Assembly: GCF_027744825.2 (NCBI RefSeq)
Contig: NC_071335.1
Span: forward strand, 12,599,501-12,663,500
Origin: Synchiropus splendidus
Taxonomy: Eukaryota > Chordata > Actinopteri > Syngnathiformes > Callionymidae
Direction: 5' to 3'
Length of the DNA: 64,000 nt
The notes beneath the pieces are model-generated. The model worked only from the letters and a program-made list of their open reading frames with translations. It had not been told where the DNA came from and did no database searches. Shown here piece after piece: positions 1 to 12,345 of the stretch. The position numbers and the translations under genes are program-made. The first letter of the stretch is position 1; the number at the start of each line of letters is the position of its first letter.

Positions 1-83
1 GTTAAGTCTCAATGCGAAGTCAAGTCTGGTCCAGTCCCACATCGTCCAGTCAAGCCATCTGGTCTCCACATCAAGTCAGGTAA
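1..83. repeat. CAAGTC-rich degenerate repeat, left part
   Basis: The stretch is built of loose copies of CAAGTC and CCAGTC spaced a few bases apart. The same texture resumes after the hAT element, at about 1,075-1,180. The two parts look like one array split by the insertion. No gene is seen in it. Confidence 0.45.
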
Positions 84-91
84 CAAATAAT

Positions 92-1066
92 CAGTGTTGC
101 CACAGTTACTTTGAAAACTACTTACTGTTTACTCCCTCAAATAGTAACTTAGTTACTTTACTGATTACTTGAATTCAAAAGTAACTAAGTTAGAATACAA
201 GTTACTTTTGGCAGCCGACTCCAGCTCTCATGGCCTGAACAATATCTTTTATGTCCATTTTGAGGTTGGAGTTCTTGGGGGTCCAGTGTTTTCCCATGTC
301 TGGGGTCATTTTTTTTTTAGCACAATCTCAGTTATATGAATGTACAGTCAGTGTTTTGCTTTGACACACTCTAACCTTTTTTGCTTTTTTTTTTTTTTTT
401 TTTAACTACATGGCAAAAGTTTAGTAAGTCTCAGTGTGTCACATGTCCTGTTGGCCACCTGGAGGCAATAGTTGCACTTAAGTGGTTGCCGTTACTCGCC
501 TCTATGCTCCGTCGCGCCGGAGGATCATTTTATTTCTGACTTTGGAGAGAAAAGGCTACATCAGTACTTCACATCCGTGCCGTTTCTTCCTGCACCAAAG
601 AAAAAATAATCTATAAAAGTCTTAAAATCTATCATAAGTGTCGTTTAACTTGACCTATCAAGAGGATTAAAAAAAAACTGTTTTGAGTCTGCACTTTCGA
701 CACATTTGCAAGGCTACTTTACTTCGCTCTCTTTAACCGGTGACTTCTGCGCATTGGTGGACTCTCTAGGGTTAATACTGTCATCTATAGCAGACACTAA
801 TTCAAAGTAGTGGCTGTATTTTCAGCTAGAAACGTGCATCTCTCTCCTCACGCCTCTGTTATTTACTGCCATGTAGCCGGCAGCTTGACACGTGAGCTGC
901 CCGCGTGTTGAAACCGTGACTGGCGTGTCCCGCACATGACGCCATGCCCAAAGCAACAATAATAACGCACGGTGACTTAGATAAGCAACTTTACTTTGTT
1001 TGAAATAGTATCACGTTAGATTATAAGGGTAACGCGTTACTAAGTAACGCATTACTGGCATCACTG
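92..1066. mobile_element. Non-autonomous hAT-type DNA transposon (975 bp)
   Basis: The element starts CAGTGTTGCC and ends GGCATCACTG, so its ends are short inverted repeats with the CAGTG/CACTG termini of hAT elements. It is flanked on both sides by the identical 8-bp sequence CAAATAAT (84-91 and 1,067-1,074), the target duplication length of hAT transposases. Sub-terminal regions are full of GTTACT/AGTAAC motifs on both strands (for example 120-215 and 1,027-1,055). There is no long open frame, so it would have been moved by a transposase supplied elsewhere. The perfect duplication suggests a fairly young insertion. Confidence 0.85.
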
Positions 1067-1074
1067 CAAATAAT

Positions 1075-4000
1075 GGCAGGTCGAGTCCAGCTTTGTCACT
1101 CCATCAAGTCATGTAGAGAGGTGGTCTCACTACGTTAAGCCAAGTCTTGTCAAATCATCGCCTTGGCTTGTCTCAAGTATTTTCTACCTCTACTTCTGTT
1201 CTTGTCCTGCCCAGTTTGGTCCTTGCCCTCCATTTTAGTTTGGATTAGACCCCGTGGTTAAATCCTGCTCCTGGCTCCCAGAACTTCACAGATCTCATGA
1301 CCAAAAGTAATAGAGCAGGTCACAGAGGAGGAACATTCCATCACTGCATCTAGTAATGACGTCACTACCAAGTTCTGCGTGTTCCAGTTATGGAAGTTAG
1401 AAAACAAGATAGGTACGTCCACAAAAGCTATGCTCATCCGTGCTTTGTGTGAAGAAACCGGTAGGGGGAACCAGGGAAATTCCGGATCTGACCACAACAG
1501 GAATGCACCCTTATTTTCAGAATCAGATTCAGAATCACTTTTTTTTATCCGGGGGCGGGAATTGGCTTTTTGTTACAACCACAACTCCTGCTCAAAATAA
1601 AAGAATAATAAGCAAAAAGAGAGAGTACCTAACATGGAATGTTACTCAAACAGACATGCAAGATAAAGAAAGAATAAATCATAAAAATAAACATAAAGAC
1701 ATAATAATATATACAACTCAGCGCAAATAAATAAATATTTCACCTTGTTTCTTCACACCTTGCAGAGAGAGAACCTCTGGTTTCCTAGAAAGAGTAAAGA
1801 CACTGTATGAAATACACTTGAAATCAGTCAACTGTTATGATAACATATTATCCCATAGATTATCGCAGACAATATTGTCAACATTATTTTGATGCTAAAT
1901 TGAGCCAAAATATATGCTAATACACACTGTCAAATACAATAGTGTCATCCGTTTCTTCTTTGTCCTCTTTCGTTGCACTCAACTGTAATGCTAGCAAGAC
2001 GAAGAGATGACCAACAAGAGGGTTCATTCCATCCATGGATTAGATCAGTGCAGGAGCTACTCCTTTAAAAGTGTTGGGTTGTCAAGTTTTTTTTAAGCTT
2101 CATCCCGAGGTACCACCTGACTGAAAATCCCCTGGGCTATAGGAGCGCTCGCTCTCATCATGGCCGTGCACAGTGTGTTAAAAATCTCTGCCTGTCAGTT
2201 ACTCTGCAGAGGGTGTTAAAGTTTGACCGTCAGCAGCTCCATCGGCCCAGGACTGCAGAACGCTCCGTGAAAGTCATGTATTTTGAACGAGGTGTATACA
2301 TTCGCTTCCACTCTTAGGTCAGCCACTCAAAGTGTTTGTTGACAGCTGGTCTGTATAACACCTCAGAGGTTCTCACTTTGGTGTCTGTCAGTAAGCAAAG
2401 GAAGATGTGTCACCATGGAAACAGGTCTGGAAGATGCTAATCGCTTAAACTGAGCAACATTGAATTCCCCTCTGGACCTTTCAGTGAGTGTTTATAGGCA
2501 GCGCAGTGGAGGCTTCAGCCCACCACGCTTTAGTGACCTCCTCAATCTCCTGTGAATAATTTATCGCCTCATTCTGAGTGGACACAGACCACTGACAGGG
2601 CCGGTGAGTTATTGCAGAGCTCAGGAGCTCGGAATTATGACGACCACACTGCGGAGGAAGACTCAGTAAAAACAGGTGATCTATTCGCTTTCCCGTAAAA
2701 ATGAAAAACAGCGCTTGTGCCGTGCAAGATCAAGTGTCACTATTGAGATGTTTAAGTGCCGGCAACATAAAGCAAACCAACCGCATTAGTGGCAGCCAAG
2801 CAAGTGCTCGCCCGCCACATCTCTCATGCCATGTCCAATTCCTCAATTTCAGACAATAAAAGAGCACTTGTTTGGATTTTGATCAACTCACTAGTTGACA
2901 GCAAAAGTCTGTTTTATGTATTTAGTTGGTCAACACCACGCCCCGCATTATGTCAACCTGTTTGACTGAGTTGGACTAGTGGACTAGTGCTCTGAGGAAT
3001 GGTAGGATGAGATCATCATTCAAGGTTTAACGGTTAAGAAACTACAAACTACAAACTCACAGCATTTGCAGAAGGTTCCTCACCACTAAAGAGGAGTTCT
3101 CCGCAGGGTTTCTGCCCCAGTGTTCGTCCCATTACTCTGCTCCGAAAATGGTCAACAATCGGAAATCTTTTGTATGTTCACTATTCTGGAACCGTAACAA
3201 ACTTTGTGCTGCTCCTGGAACCCATCAGTTTAGAGTCCAAGACCCAGAGAGCGTGTTTTCTCCACGTAAAAACAACTTCACAGCGATAACAGCAGAAACA
3301 CAATGCAACTTAGTTAGGATCATCACTATGTGTACGAGTGAATAAACCCCGGACTCACACTAAAAGCGGTCGCAGTTTGCGGCAGCCCCCATGCCAATTC
3401 CATGGGGACTGCCCAGAATAGCTCCCCTGATTTCATTTGGCCACGAAAACATCATCCCACATTCAGAGCAGGCTAAACATCAGAGGTAAATCGCTGAGCT
3501 GAACAACTGAGCTGAGCAATTCTTCAGCAAAAAAGCTCAATCTGAAATTGGTTAAGTTTAGGGTTAGGGGAGCAGAGGCATTCTAGCCAGCCATAAGCGA
3601 GGAACGCAGTATCTTCCTCTACTAACCTCAGGATCACAAACACATGTGCGGGACACGTCATCAGCTCACTGAAACATTGAAGCCTTGCAACGCAGCAATA
3701 TTGATAGCGCATTTAAAGAGTCCAAAACAGGTGAAACAACACAATATAGAGTGATTGATTTTCAGCTTAATCCAGGGTAAACAAAAGAAAAGACCACTTC
3801 ATCGGTACAGAAAGAACCTTTTAAATACAACCAAACGTTGGCACTCCACTGATTTAAAGAGTTACATACTCCAGACTCTGCTTTGTTTGTCTGTTGGCTA
3901 TCACAAAATGCTAAAAAGCGCAAACATACTCCCTGAGAATCTTGACCAAAAGATCATTTTCTTCACCAAAAAATGTTCCTGCAACTTATCTGGACTGAGT

Positions 4001-5865
4001 TTCAGCAGTCGTTCCTTAGTTCCTTCTTAGTTTGATATTTCTGCAGCAGGCTACCCCAACAGTGGAGGCACAGACACATGTTCAAGTACCTGCAGCATCA
4101 GACACTGGAAATAAATGTGCTCTCGGGAGGTTTTCAAAAACATGGCTCTCAGTGGCGAAATGAAGGTGAATATATTAATCTAGATGAATGGCAATTGAAA
4201 CTTTGTTTTTCTATTTGAGAGCCTTAACAGAAACACATCTGGTCAGCTTGCTCTCTCAAAACATGCAAGCTTTTTTTTTTTACACGGCTTCTATGCTAAA
4301 CATCCAACATCACTCTGGAGCTGCATGTGATGTCTTCCATCTGATGCAATGTTTGTTTATTGCTTCATTATGTGCAAGATTTCTAGCTTGGAGAATGAAC
4401 GTCTACAACTCGATGTATGTTGTGTTGATGATGATGACCATCAGATGGTCTTTCTTAGGGAATTCAGCACCACGTATCTCTGACACCACCATGAGCTAGC
4501 TCCACTTTTGGAGGGAAACCACCCGGGAAATAGGATTGTGTGGAGGAGTGATGAACCAAGTAGACAAAGTACGGAGGATTGTGACCTTCTCTGGTGTGAC
4601 CTGAGGCAGGTCGCAGATTCATCACCATCTGGATCATGTCTGATGAAGCTTTAACTGTGAAGCAGATGTTTCTGCCTTTGGCTCATGAGCACCCGTTAAA
4701 CAAGCCAAAGGTTTCTATATATGCTCATCTTTGGAATGTGCCGGCTGTTTAACAGAAAACATTGCACTGTCTGTTTTTGAACAAGAACTATGCAAATCTC
4801 CACGTCAGTGTAAAATGGGTCAATTCCATATCATCCATCAACTCGGTGTTTCACACAAACCTCCGCTCTCTTGTCGCTCCTGCATCGCGCACAATAGAAT
4901 TGATTGAAGGGATGGGTCTTTTTGAAAGTGCGTGCACATAATAATGTAGAGCGTGGGTGTGTGTTCTGTGGCTTTGATGTACAAAGGATGAAAAACGAAA
5001 TGGCAGAACTGAGTCAGAGAATCAACAAAGCTACAGTTGGTTCAGCAGCAGTATCTGTGATGCTGTGTGGCGGGAAGAAGAGGTTTCATCTGCGCTTCAG
5101 ATGCTCTGTAACTCGCTGGCCATTAAAAGATGGAATTCCCTGTTCGGCCTCATGTCAGCAGAGTTCATACAGGAAGTCAATTCTCCTCTGAAACTCAGTT
5201 AGCGTTCTGATACATGTATCAACCCTCACTCATCCAGCTCCAGCTGAATTATCCTTGATGCATGCCTGAGCTAAGAAAAATTTACTTAAACTACCAAAAC
5301 AAGGACTTGGGCAGTTCTGTGAATGCATCACACCTCTCGCAAAAAAACCTGCTGAAAAATGCCAACTTTACCAAAAACGCCAAACATTTTTTTCTTAAAT
5401 TTGTTTGCTTATGTTTTATTTTTTCTTCTTTTTTAAACTTGTTTCAAATTTTAAAACCTACTTTTATTTGTATTTATTTATTTAAGCTTATTATTTATTT
5501 ATTTATTTTACTGGATATTGCATTTTTTTTTCCACCAGACAAAAGAAATAAAAATGCTGATGTAGGCAGATCAAATGTGTTCATCATGATACTAACACAC
5601 ACGGAAATCCACCTCAGTTAGTCAAAGCAACTACAGTTGTTGCACATGCGGTGACCAAAAGCTGTGAAAACACAAGGTCAGCTGTCTCTGACAGGACATT
5701 GTGAATTAGCTGTGAATGCTGCAAGCTAGAGCTACAAAACATGATTCAAATGTATGGGTGTACATGATGATTTCCTCATGGTGTTGTGGCGCTATATACC
5801 TTTATAATATTGCCATGTGATGATCCACTGACCCTTCCAATAATCTGCGTGACTATTGTGAAACA
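1075..5865. other. Intergenic, no gene seen
   Basis: I found no exon-like open frames with flanking splice sites and no recognisable protein here. About 1,520-1,740 starts with repeated AGAATCAGATTC-type words, then a T run and an A-rich tail, and looks like an old dispersed repeat. About 5,380-5,530 is a T-rich tract with repeated TTTA units. Open frames of 60-119 codons in this stretch have no family resemblance and look like chance. Confidence 0.6.
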
Positions 5866-5869
5866 CCTT

Positions 5870-6060
5870 TCACTATCTCCGCTTCCTGTTTCTTCTTCAC
5901 TCTTCACTGCAGCTCATAACTCCACCTCTCCAATGTCTCAACCACCTCCTCCTTAATTGTCGCCACTATATCATCAGCAAACATCATAGTTCATGGAGAC
6001 CTTTCTCTGTCTCAGGCTGTCCATCAGCATGGTCAACAAAGCAGGCGTTCACCACTGCGT
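5870..6060 (-). pseudogene. LINE reverse-transcriptase relic (FADD box)
   Basis: Read on the minus strand, about 5,900-5,980 encodes MFADDIVATIKEEVVETLER, followed by WSYELQ and a stop. This is the catalytic F/Y-A-D-D box of a non-LTR retrotransposon reverse transcriptase with its usual following helix (FADDIV, then roughly a LERW motif). Just upstream on the same strand is LLTMLMDSLRQRKVSMN, which resembles the segment normally preceding the box, but a frameshift separates the two. Only about 190 bp is recognisable, so it is a dead fragment. The clade (RTE-like or other) cannot be fixed from this much sequence. Confidence 0.65.
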
Positions 6061-7370
6061 CACTGTGCCCAACCCTCACATAGATGCTCCTCATTCCCAC
6101 CATCAGTACCACTTTTCCACTTCAGAAACTCCGTCGAGGACTTTTCGTGATCGTCCAAGACACATTGCTGGTCCTTCTGAATTGTGGTGCTTTCATACTA
6201 AATAATAAATGATGTCCTAAACCAATCCATATGAGGACAGTGGAACAAATGAATCCAAACCATGCATGCCTATTTATTTGATAACAAACACAACTTCAGT
6301 ATCTTCTTGTAAAAATGTGTTCAATAGCCTCCCTTGAAAAAGGACAAGTCACTATTTAGTCAGTGAGAGTGCCAGGGTGAGGCGGCCCCAACCCAGGTGA
6401 AGGTCCACTCACCATCATGACGTCACATTCAAAATGTGCACACAGCTTCTCCCCACGCTTCACTGCTCAATAGCAGTAAACCATGACTCATAAGCTCAAC
6501 ATTCCCTCCTCATTGTGTTGGACTATCCTGCAATACATTTCGACAAAGACGGGTCATGATTATGCAAACAAAGGTCATTATTAGTCAGAATGATTTTCTT
6601 CTTTTCTTTGATGAACAAATAATAATAGCCCTAAGGGTTTGTTTTTTAATAGATGTAATAGCGCCCTCTGTTGGATTATTAGGAGTAGCTCGGCAACAGA
6701 CTGAAGAATCGGACTATTCGACGTATAGTGTAATATTTTACGTTCTGCATCCTCAAAAAGACACGAACAAACATCCTCATAGTTATATTAACATTACTAA
6801 CTTAGTGTTAACTAACAATGTTAGAGCGAAGATCCTGCACCTTTCTTAATATTGGAGATGAATATTTCGAGCTAACAATTGTTTAATATTTGCTGAAAAC
6901 TATATTATATATCATAATACAGTTTACCAAGAAATCATCGCTATCATGGGTTATCTTTAAAATTATCTTTTAATTCATTTTAATGTATGAGGAGGTTTGA
7001 TGTCAAACAATAATGACTGATATTTTGTATTTATTATTAAATCATAGGTTTTATTTACATTTCAAAACACAAATATTTACAAAACAACACATAATGCATT
7101 TCTTTTTAGTCCCTTCTGACGGGGTTAAAACATCTTGTTGAATTTATGGCACAAACAATTGAGCCATCTCGGGATCCGAAGCGGTACTAGCAAAGTGTAC
7201 CTGCATATGTAGAGTCTTTGAAGCTAAGGAGAATAAACACCAAAGGAAGGTATCTAAATTTCACTTTAGTGGCTGATGTTGCAACAGACATCGCATCCTG
7301 TCGAAGTGTAATCAAGCCTCTCAAACAGGAACCAACTCTTTCCTGTCCTGCTGTGTGAGTCCAGCTGATG
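6061..7370. other. Intergenic and 3' flank of the Ig receptor gene
   Basis: No coding exon is seen. The sequence is AT-rich. The part below 7,371 should include the 3' untranslated region of the minus-strand Ig receptor. A minus-strand AATAAA (plus-strand TTTATT at 7,050-7,055) lies about 320 bp past its stop codon and could be its polyadenylation signal. Confidence 0.4.
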
Positions 7371-10300
7371 CTACATGCATGACACACTTCCACCATAAAG
7401 GTCTCCTCTAAAAGGACGGGGATGTGAAGGTGGAGTTCCACAGTGGAGATCGGGAGGCCGACCCGGTGCTAGTCTCTCCGCTGGACCATTCCTGTGCATA
7501 AACACACACACACAAGCACTTGATGTTAACAAACTCCACTGGCCACTTCCTGTCATGAGGAGCGTTTAGGAGTCAACAATGTTCAGAAAAGTTCATCCTC
7601 ATCTGTTGAATGTGCTGCATGAATCCAAACATATCCAGTAAATCTTTGAGCAGAGCGACAAAAGTAAGAATGAGTGCAGAGAGTGCCTGAGATTGGTTTG
7701 CTGTCGTGCTGGAAGTGTCCTCTAAATTTTCAGTGACGTCACCACACAAGAGTTTGTTTAAAGCCAAAGACAGAGAATGTATAAATGTTTGCTCATGATC
7801 CATGTTCCGAAAAAGCACAACTACCAAACAGATGTGAGAAAAGCTATGCAGCTATATTTGACATTTCACTGCACTTTTGAACACAGAATTGGTATCTGAT
7901 GTATGAGAAACAGATCGGGTTAAAAATGAAGAGCCTTGGAGGTTTAACAGATCAGAAAGACGCCGTGGTGTCATTACCTGAGAGACGTAGCGTGAACACC
8001 TGGGTGTGAGGTCTGAAAGGCAACAACAATGTCAATGTCTCAGCAGGAAGAAAACATAGATCGTCTTTGTACTTGATGTCACAACCCACTTGCACCTAGC
8101 TTGTTGCTCATCAGGTCACACGGTTGACCCGAATTTACTGCTGAAAGATTCACCTGACTGTTTCATCACGACCCAGTTCGGAGGCTTGCGTGCTCATTGT
8201 TGGCGTTTCAGTGTGAGCCCACTGTCCGGTTTTCAGCTCGGGTTGTGAGGACCTTTGTCACTTTTGCTTTTCAAGGGTTAATCCTAGCTGAGCTGCTGCC
8301 CCACCTTGTTAACATCAGAGAAACAGGCGACTCACCAACACTGTGCTCCTCTGCATGTAGGTGGGTCCAGAATTGGGATTCTTGCCTGAAGATGAAAACA
8401 AACCATGTGATCTTGAGTCCAAAACATCCTCCACTGTAAATATGATTTGGTCATATCTGTTTTTCAAGTTCGCAATCTGGGCATTATAAAAAAAAGAGGG
8501 CCCACCTTTTCCTCTTTTCTTCTGCTTTTGCGTTCACTACGAGCACAAATAAGAGCTACAGCTGAATTGCTTTTCTTTAAATATGATGTAACACATGTAC
8601 TAAGAAAGTTGACCCACCATGCCTGCGAATAACCACGACCACGACCGCCAGCGCACAGAGGAACAGGACTGAAGCGGAGAAAGAGCCCAAAACCAGAGGC
8701 CAGTCAATTCCTGGGGATGTTTTTGAACACACACAAAAACCTTCAGGTTAGAAGGAAGCCCTAACAATAAGAGGGTGGGAGATTAATCCGAAAAAAATAA
8801 AATCACATATGGCGCAAGATTGAAAAGAGAAAAGGAAAGTATGAAGTGGCATAATTATATTCAAAGTGCTCGAGTGAGAAGGAAACAACAAAAAGTGAAG
8901 CAGAACCACAGCGGAACTGGCAGCATGTAAAGCAGTCTCACAGTGAAGTGACAGGTGATTTACCTGCCGTGGCTGCAGGTGTCGGCCCTGCAAGAAGAAA
9001 CGCTGAGTCAGCAGGATGTAAACATTTTAGCCAGAAGCAGAGGAGCTGTTTCTTTCTCAGTATAAATTAGGTCTGTAACTACTATGGCAGTCAACTGTCA
9101 CCAACTATGGTGTGTATGGGTTGGCGAACACACCAACACACCTGATTGTAATGGTTGTAAATATATATGTATAAAAAAAGCTGTATATGTTCAACAATGC
9201 AGATACTGAGTTAAAAAAAAGAATACACAGCTGTGTTTTTGTGTAATAAATGAATAAAACCTCAGACTCTAAATGCTCATGTGACTTTATGCATACATAT
9301 TTTCCCAACTAAATTACAGGCAATACTTGAAAGTATGAGCCTTTTTTGCTGAACATAGATTACATTTATGATGGTATGAATATGTAAACAAATGCTTTCT
9401 ATCATTAAATGACCAATAAAAAAAATCCACAATAATTCTGCTGCATTTCTCCTCTGTGAGTTTACTAACATTGTATTGGCAGAAAATGTTATGGTCAACT
9501 TTGTTGCGTCACCTCTCGACACAGCCAGTGGGGGGCTTTGGGCCGAGGAGCTCCACCTATCCCTCAGGAGGACGCTGTACTGGCAGCGGTACAGAGCCAC
9601 TGGACTGTCCTGCACCGGCACCTGGAAAGTGACCTGATGATTGAGGACATGGGCTCGCTGGGAGAAAATGGGGGCGTCGTCGCCCTCTAGGTAGAGATAG
9701 AACACAGCGCCGGGGTACGCCGGGGACCCCATGCAGAGGAAGTGCCACACTGGAGTCAGCTGCTGTAAGGAAAGGACTGGAGTCGGCGGCAAATCTGAGC
9801 AGAGACAGAGAAGAGAAATGACGCTAGAGGAGGGTGTTGGATTCGGTGTAACTGTCTGTCATTCTGTTTCAGATGAAATGACGGGTTCCAGAAGCAGCTA
9901 AAAGTGCACAGCAGGAAGAAGAAACCACAAGGCTGCGTCTGCTGCCGCGCCCTGTCAAAAAGATTTCCTGAGCTTGAACTTTGAAAGAGGTCGTGCAGGA
10001 ATTCAATGGGACGTTATTGTCTTTGTGTTGCATGCAAGAACATTCCGTAATGTTAGGAGGTGTGAGTCAGTTATGCTCCTTTTCACCTTTGACGATGACC
10101 TGAACAGCGGGACTGACGGAGGAGTTGACTAGTCCTGCGTTCCGAACGACCTGATACAAGCAGGTGTATTCTCCATCTTCGCCTCCCGTGACAGGTCCCA
10201 GAATAAACACCCCAGGCTGAGTTTCAGAGTTGGAAACCTGCATGGCGCGCGGCTGTGTCATGGAGGACGCAGCCACACTGGCCCTCATGAGTAAGTAGGA

Positions 10301-11357
10301 CACTTGTAGGGAGGCTGATGAGGACCGGAGAAGAGACTGCGGAGCTGGAGACGGGACAGAACATCTGAAGGTCAGCCTGTCTCCGAGGTCGACCACGCCA
10401 CCTGAGGGCTCCACAGACAAAACCGGAGCAGGGAACGTCGACGGAACACCTGTGGGGGCAGCAGCCAGCCTTCATTGACAGTCACCTTTAGCTTCACCCT
10501 CAGAGCTGTGGTTTGCTACTATCAGAAGCGGTGCAAATCTCTGTGTGGGTGCGAGGTTCCAATATAAAAGGCAGGATGTAACAACCGCCACGCACACACC
10601 CACAGAGTTGAGGACAATACGTTTCCTCAGAAGCACCTGCACCAGTGGTGTTCGGTTAGAGAAGCGGATGAAGATATTTGTTATAACACATGTGGCGTCA
10701 TGCTGCGGTGAATGTTTTCATCAGGCTATTTATACGTCACAATTTGTGAACATCTTTGCTGGGAACATGAAGACAAGTTTCGATGTTTATATATGGCACA
10801 TAGCAAGTCAAAGCTTTTATATTTTGTCCCTGTGAAGGCCTGTGAAATGACCTTCCCTTTACAATAACCGTCCCATAAAGCAGCTTATTTGTACTTAGTT
10901 TGAGATTTTTCAGTAGAGATTTGGTGCCAATGTCAGCTGTTTCTGTCCCTGAACAACAACGTCACAGAGGCATTACACTGACCGTCGTCTTGCTCCAGCT
11001 GTAAGTAGGGACTGAAGGTAGAGTAGACTCCGTATTTGTTTTGGTAGCAACAGCAGAAAAGTGAATTCCCTGCGGGGAATGTCACCGTGAAGTGAGCCTC
11101 TCCCGCAGCAGTTTGAAACTCAATCCTATCCACCTAAAAAAAAAAATCAAGACAACAACTGAAAAAATGACTTGTGACCCAGGTAACAGCAAACTGCTTC
11201 AACTAGAAGAATTGAAGTACCTCAGTTGTAGAGTTGTAGAGTATGAACACAGAACCCTTCTGGCCCTCGGGGGCTTGGCACACCACTGAGTTTGACACGC
11301 TGGAAAAGATTCTGGCTGCTGGGAGAGCAGCAGAGGATGCAGATGCAAAGACACTCC
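7371..11357 (-). CDS. Ig-superfamily type I membrane receptor, three Ig-like domains (5' end missing)
   Basis: This is a split gene read on the minus strand. Coding exons in order are 11357-11221, 11133-10983, 10449-10087, 9794-9513, 8987-8964, 8710-8618, 8385-8336, 8012-7978 and 7491-7371 (stop TAG). All have AG acceptors and GT donors and the frame is kept throughout, giving 417 residues after the unidentified signal-peptide exon. Domain 1 is split by a phase-0 intron, with cysteines in NSVVCQAP and SLFCCCYQ. Domain 2 is a single phase-1 exon with RLTFRCSV and GEYTCLYQ. Domain 3 is a single phase-1 exon with HFLCMGSPAYPG and YRCQYSVL. A 24-bp exon encodes a Pro/Ala/Thr stalk. The next exon has the membrane helix (WPLVLGSFSASVLFLCALAV, then VVVVIRRH), with no charge inside, so pairing with a charged adaptor chain is not expected. 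The 71-residue tail has tyrosines in PTYMQRS and DLYGGSV; neither fits the ITIM consensus. The fold suggests a leukocyte-type receptor, but its ligand, function and name are unknown. Confidence 0.8.
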
Positions 11358-12064
11358 CTGGCAAGATACAAGGGTCAATAACAGGCCACTGGTCAGTTTC
11401 ACAACCTAGGATGAAGCAAGCGTCTTCCTGAAAACATGATAAGAACACCAGAGGTGTTGCTTGATGTGACACACGTTTTTTGGTTGATGATGCAAAGACA
11501 CAGTGACGTGAGCACTCTGAAACAAATTTTAAGTGGTGTTAAAACTCCCCTTTTTTATTTAAGGGCAACTGGCATGGAGAGAAAACTGAGGAGCCAGGTT
11601 CTGAAAGTGATAACATTTTCACTCTGGCTCTGGTCAGTTGGTGTTTGGTATAGGTCTGTGAACCTCAGTGGCGAAGTTGAAAATGAGAATAATAACAAAT
11701 ACATGACTTAACTGCTTCACAAAGCAAGTAAAGAGTCAAGTTTTTTTATAAACGGAAAACTAGAAATGTTGAAAAGTTGTACGCGATAATGCAGAACTTA
11801 CCCCAAAGGTGTAGACAATTGAACAGCAGTATCCAAACAGATCGTCCGCTGATGGCAACCTGCATCTTTGACACTCTAAGAATGACTGAACAATTGAACC
11901 AACACCTCTCTCTCTTGCCTGTCTCTCTCTTTTCTTGGCGTATTTCTTAACACATCCTCTTGAGGACCAGGGCGCTGAGGGGAAGTGATTATAAACACGC
12001 TTCCTTTTTTGGCCTCTGCGAGTCAGATGCTTTGAGAGACCATAGAATGGCTGCATGACTTGTT

Positions 12065-12086
12065 TACACACACACACACACACACA
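12065..12086. repeat. (CA)n microsatellite
   Basis: A run of about eleven CA units upstream of the Ig receptor exons. Confidence 0.9.
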
Positions 12087-12119
12087 AAACAAGTGTGTCA
12101 GCACATCCACGGGGGAGCA

Positions 12120-12345
12120 GCTGTTGACATCAGAAAGTTTCAGTACCTGGTTCCACCAGCATCTCTCCATGTTGCAGAGGTTGGAGTTGAATGTGCAACG
12201 ATCTGGGGGAAATCTGCAGATGCTGTTGATGTGGAGGTCGCCAGTTGGGATGAGACCGGGGTAGGAGTAGGGAACCTGGTGACATGATCCAGCAGGAGGA
12301 GTGAATGAGCCCTAACAGGACTCTAACAATGACAAAGATGCTCAT
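12120..12345 (-). other. Possible 5' exon region of the Ig receptor; copy A of a local duplication
   Basis: On the minus strand an ATG at 12,345-12,343 opens MSIFVIVRVLLGLIHSSC, which looks like a signal peptide (short start, hydrophobic core, small residues near the end). It lies about 1 kb upstream of the first secure Ig exon on the same strand. However, the next possible donor (CACCAG then GTTCCC at about 12,270) is weak and I could not build a clean phase-1 junction into the Ig exon at 11,357. The segment at about 12,235-12,330 is also related to 13,835-13,925, so it may be repeat sequence and not an exon. Confidence 0.25.

Noticed and set aside
7573..7827. 84-codon open frame on the minus strand between the last two Ig receptor exons
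   Set aside because: It ends in its own stop and no splice acceptor in the needed phase was found. The neighbouring exons join in frame without it.
11199..11402. Apparent signal peptide MKLTSGLLLTLVSC in front of Ig domain 1
   Set aside because: The first codon is GTG, not ATG, and the frame differs from that of the Ig domain, so it cannot be the start of the receptor.
11760..12170. 136-codon open frame on the minus strand upstream of the Ig exons
   Set aside because: It runs through the CA microsatellite, has no Ig or other motif, and its codon use is unremarkable.
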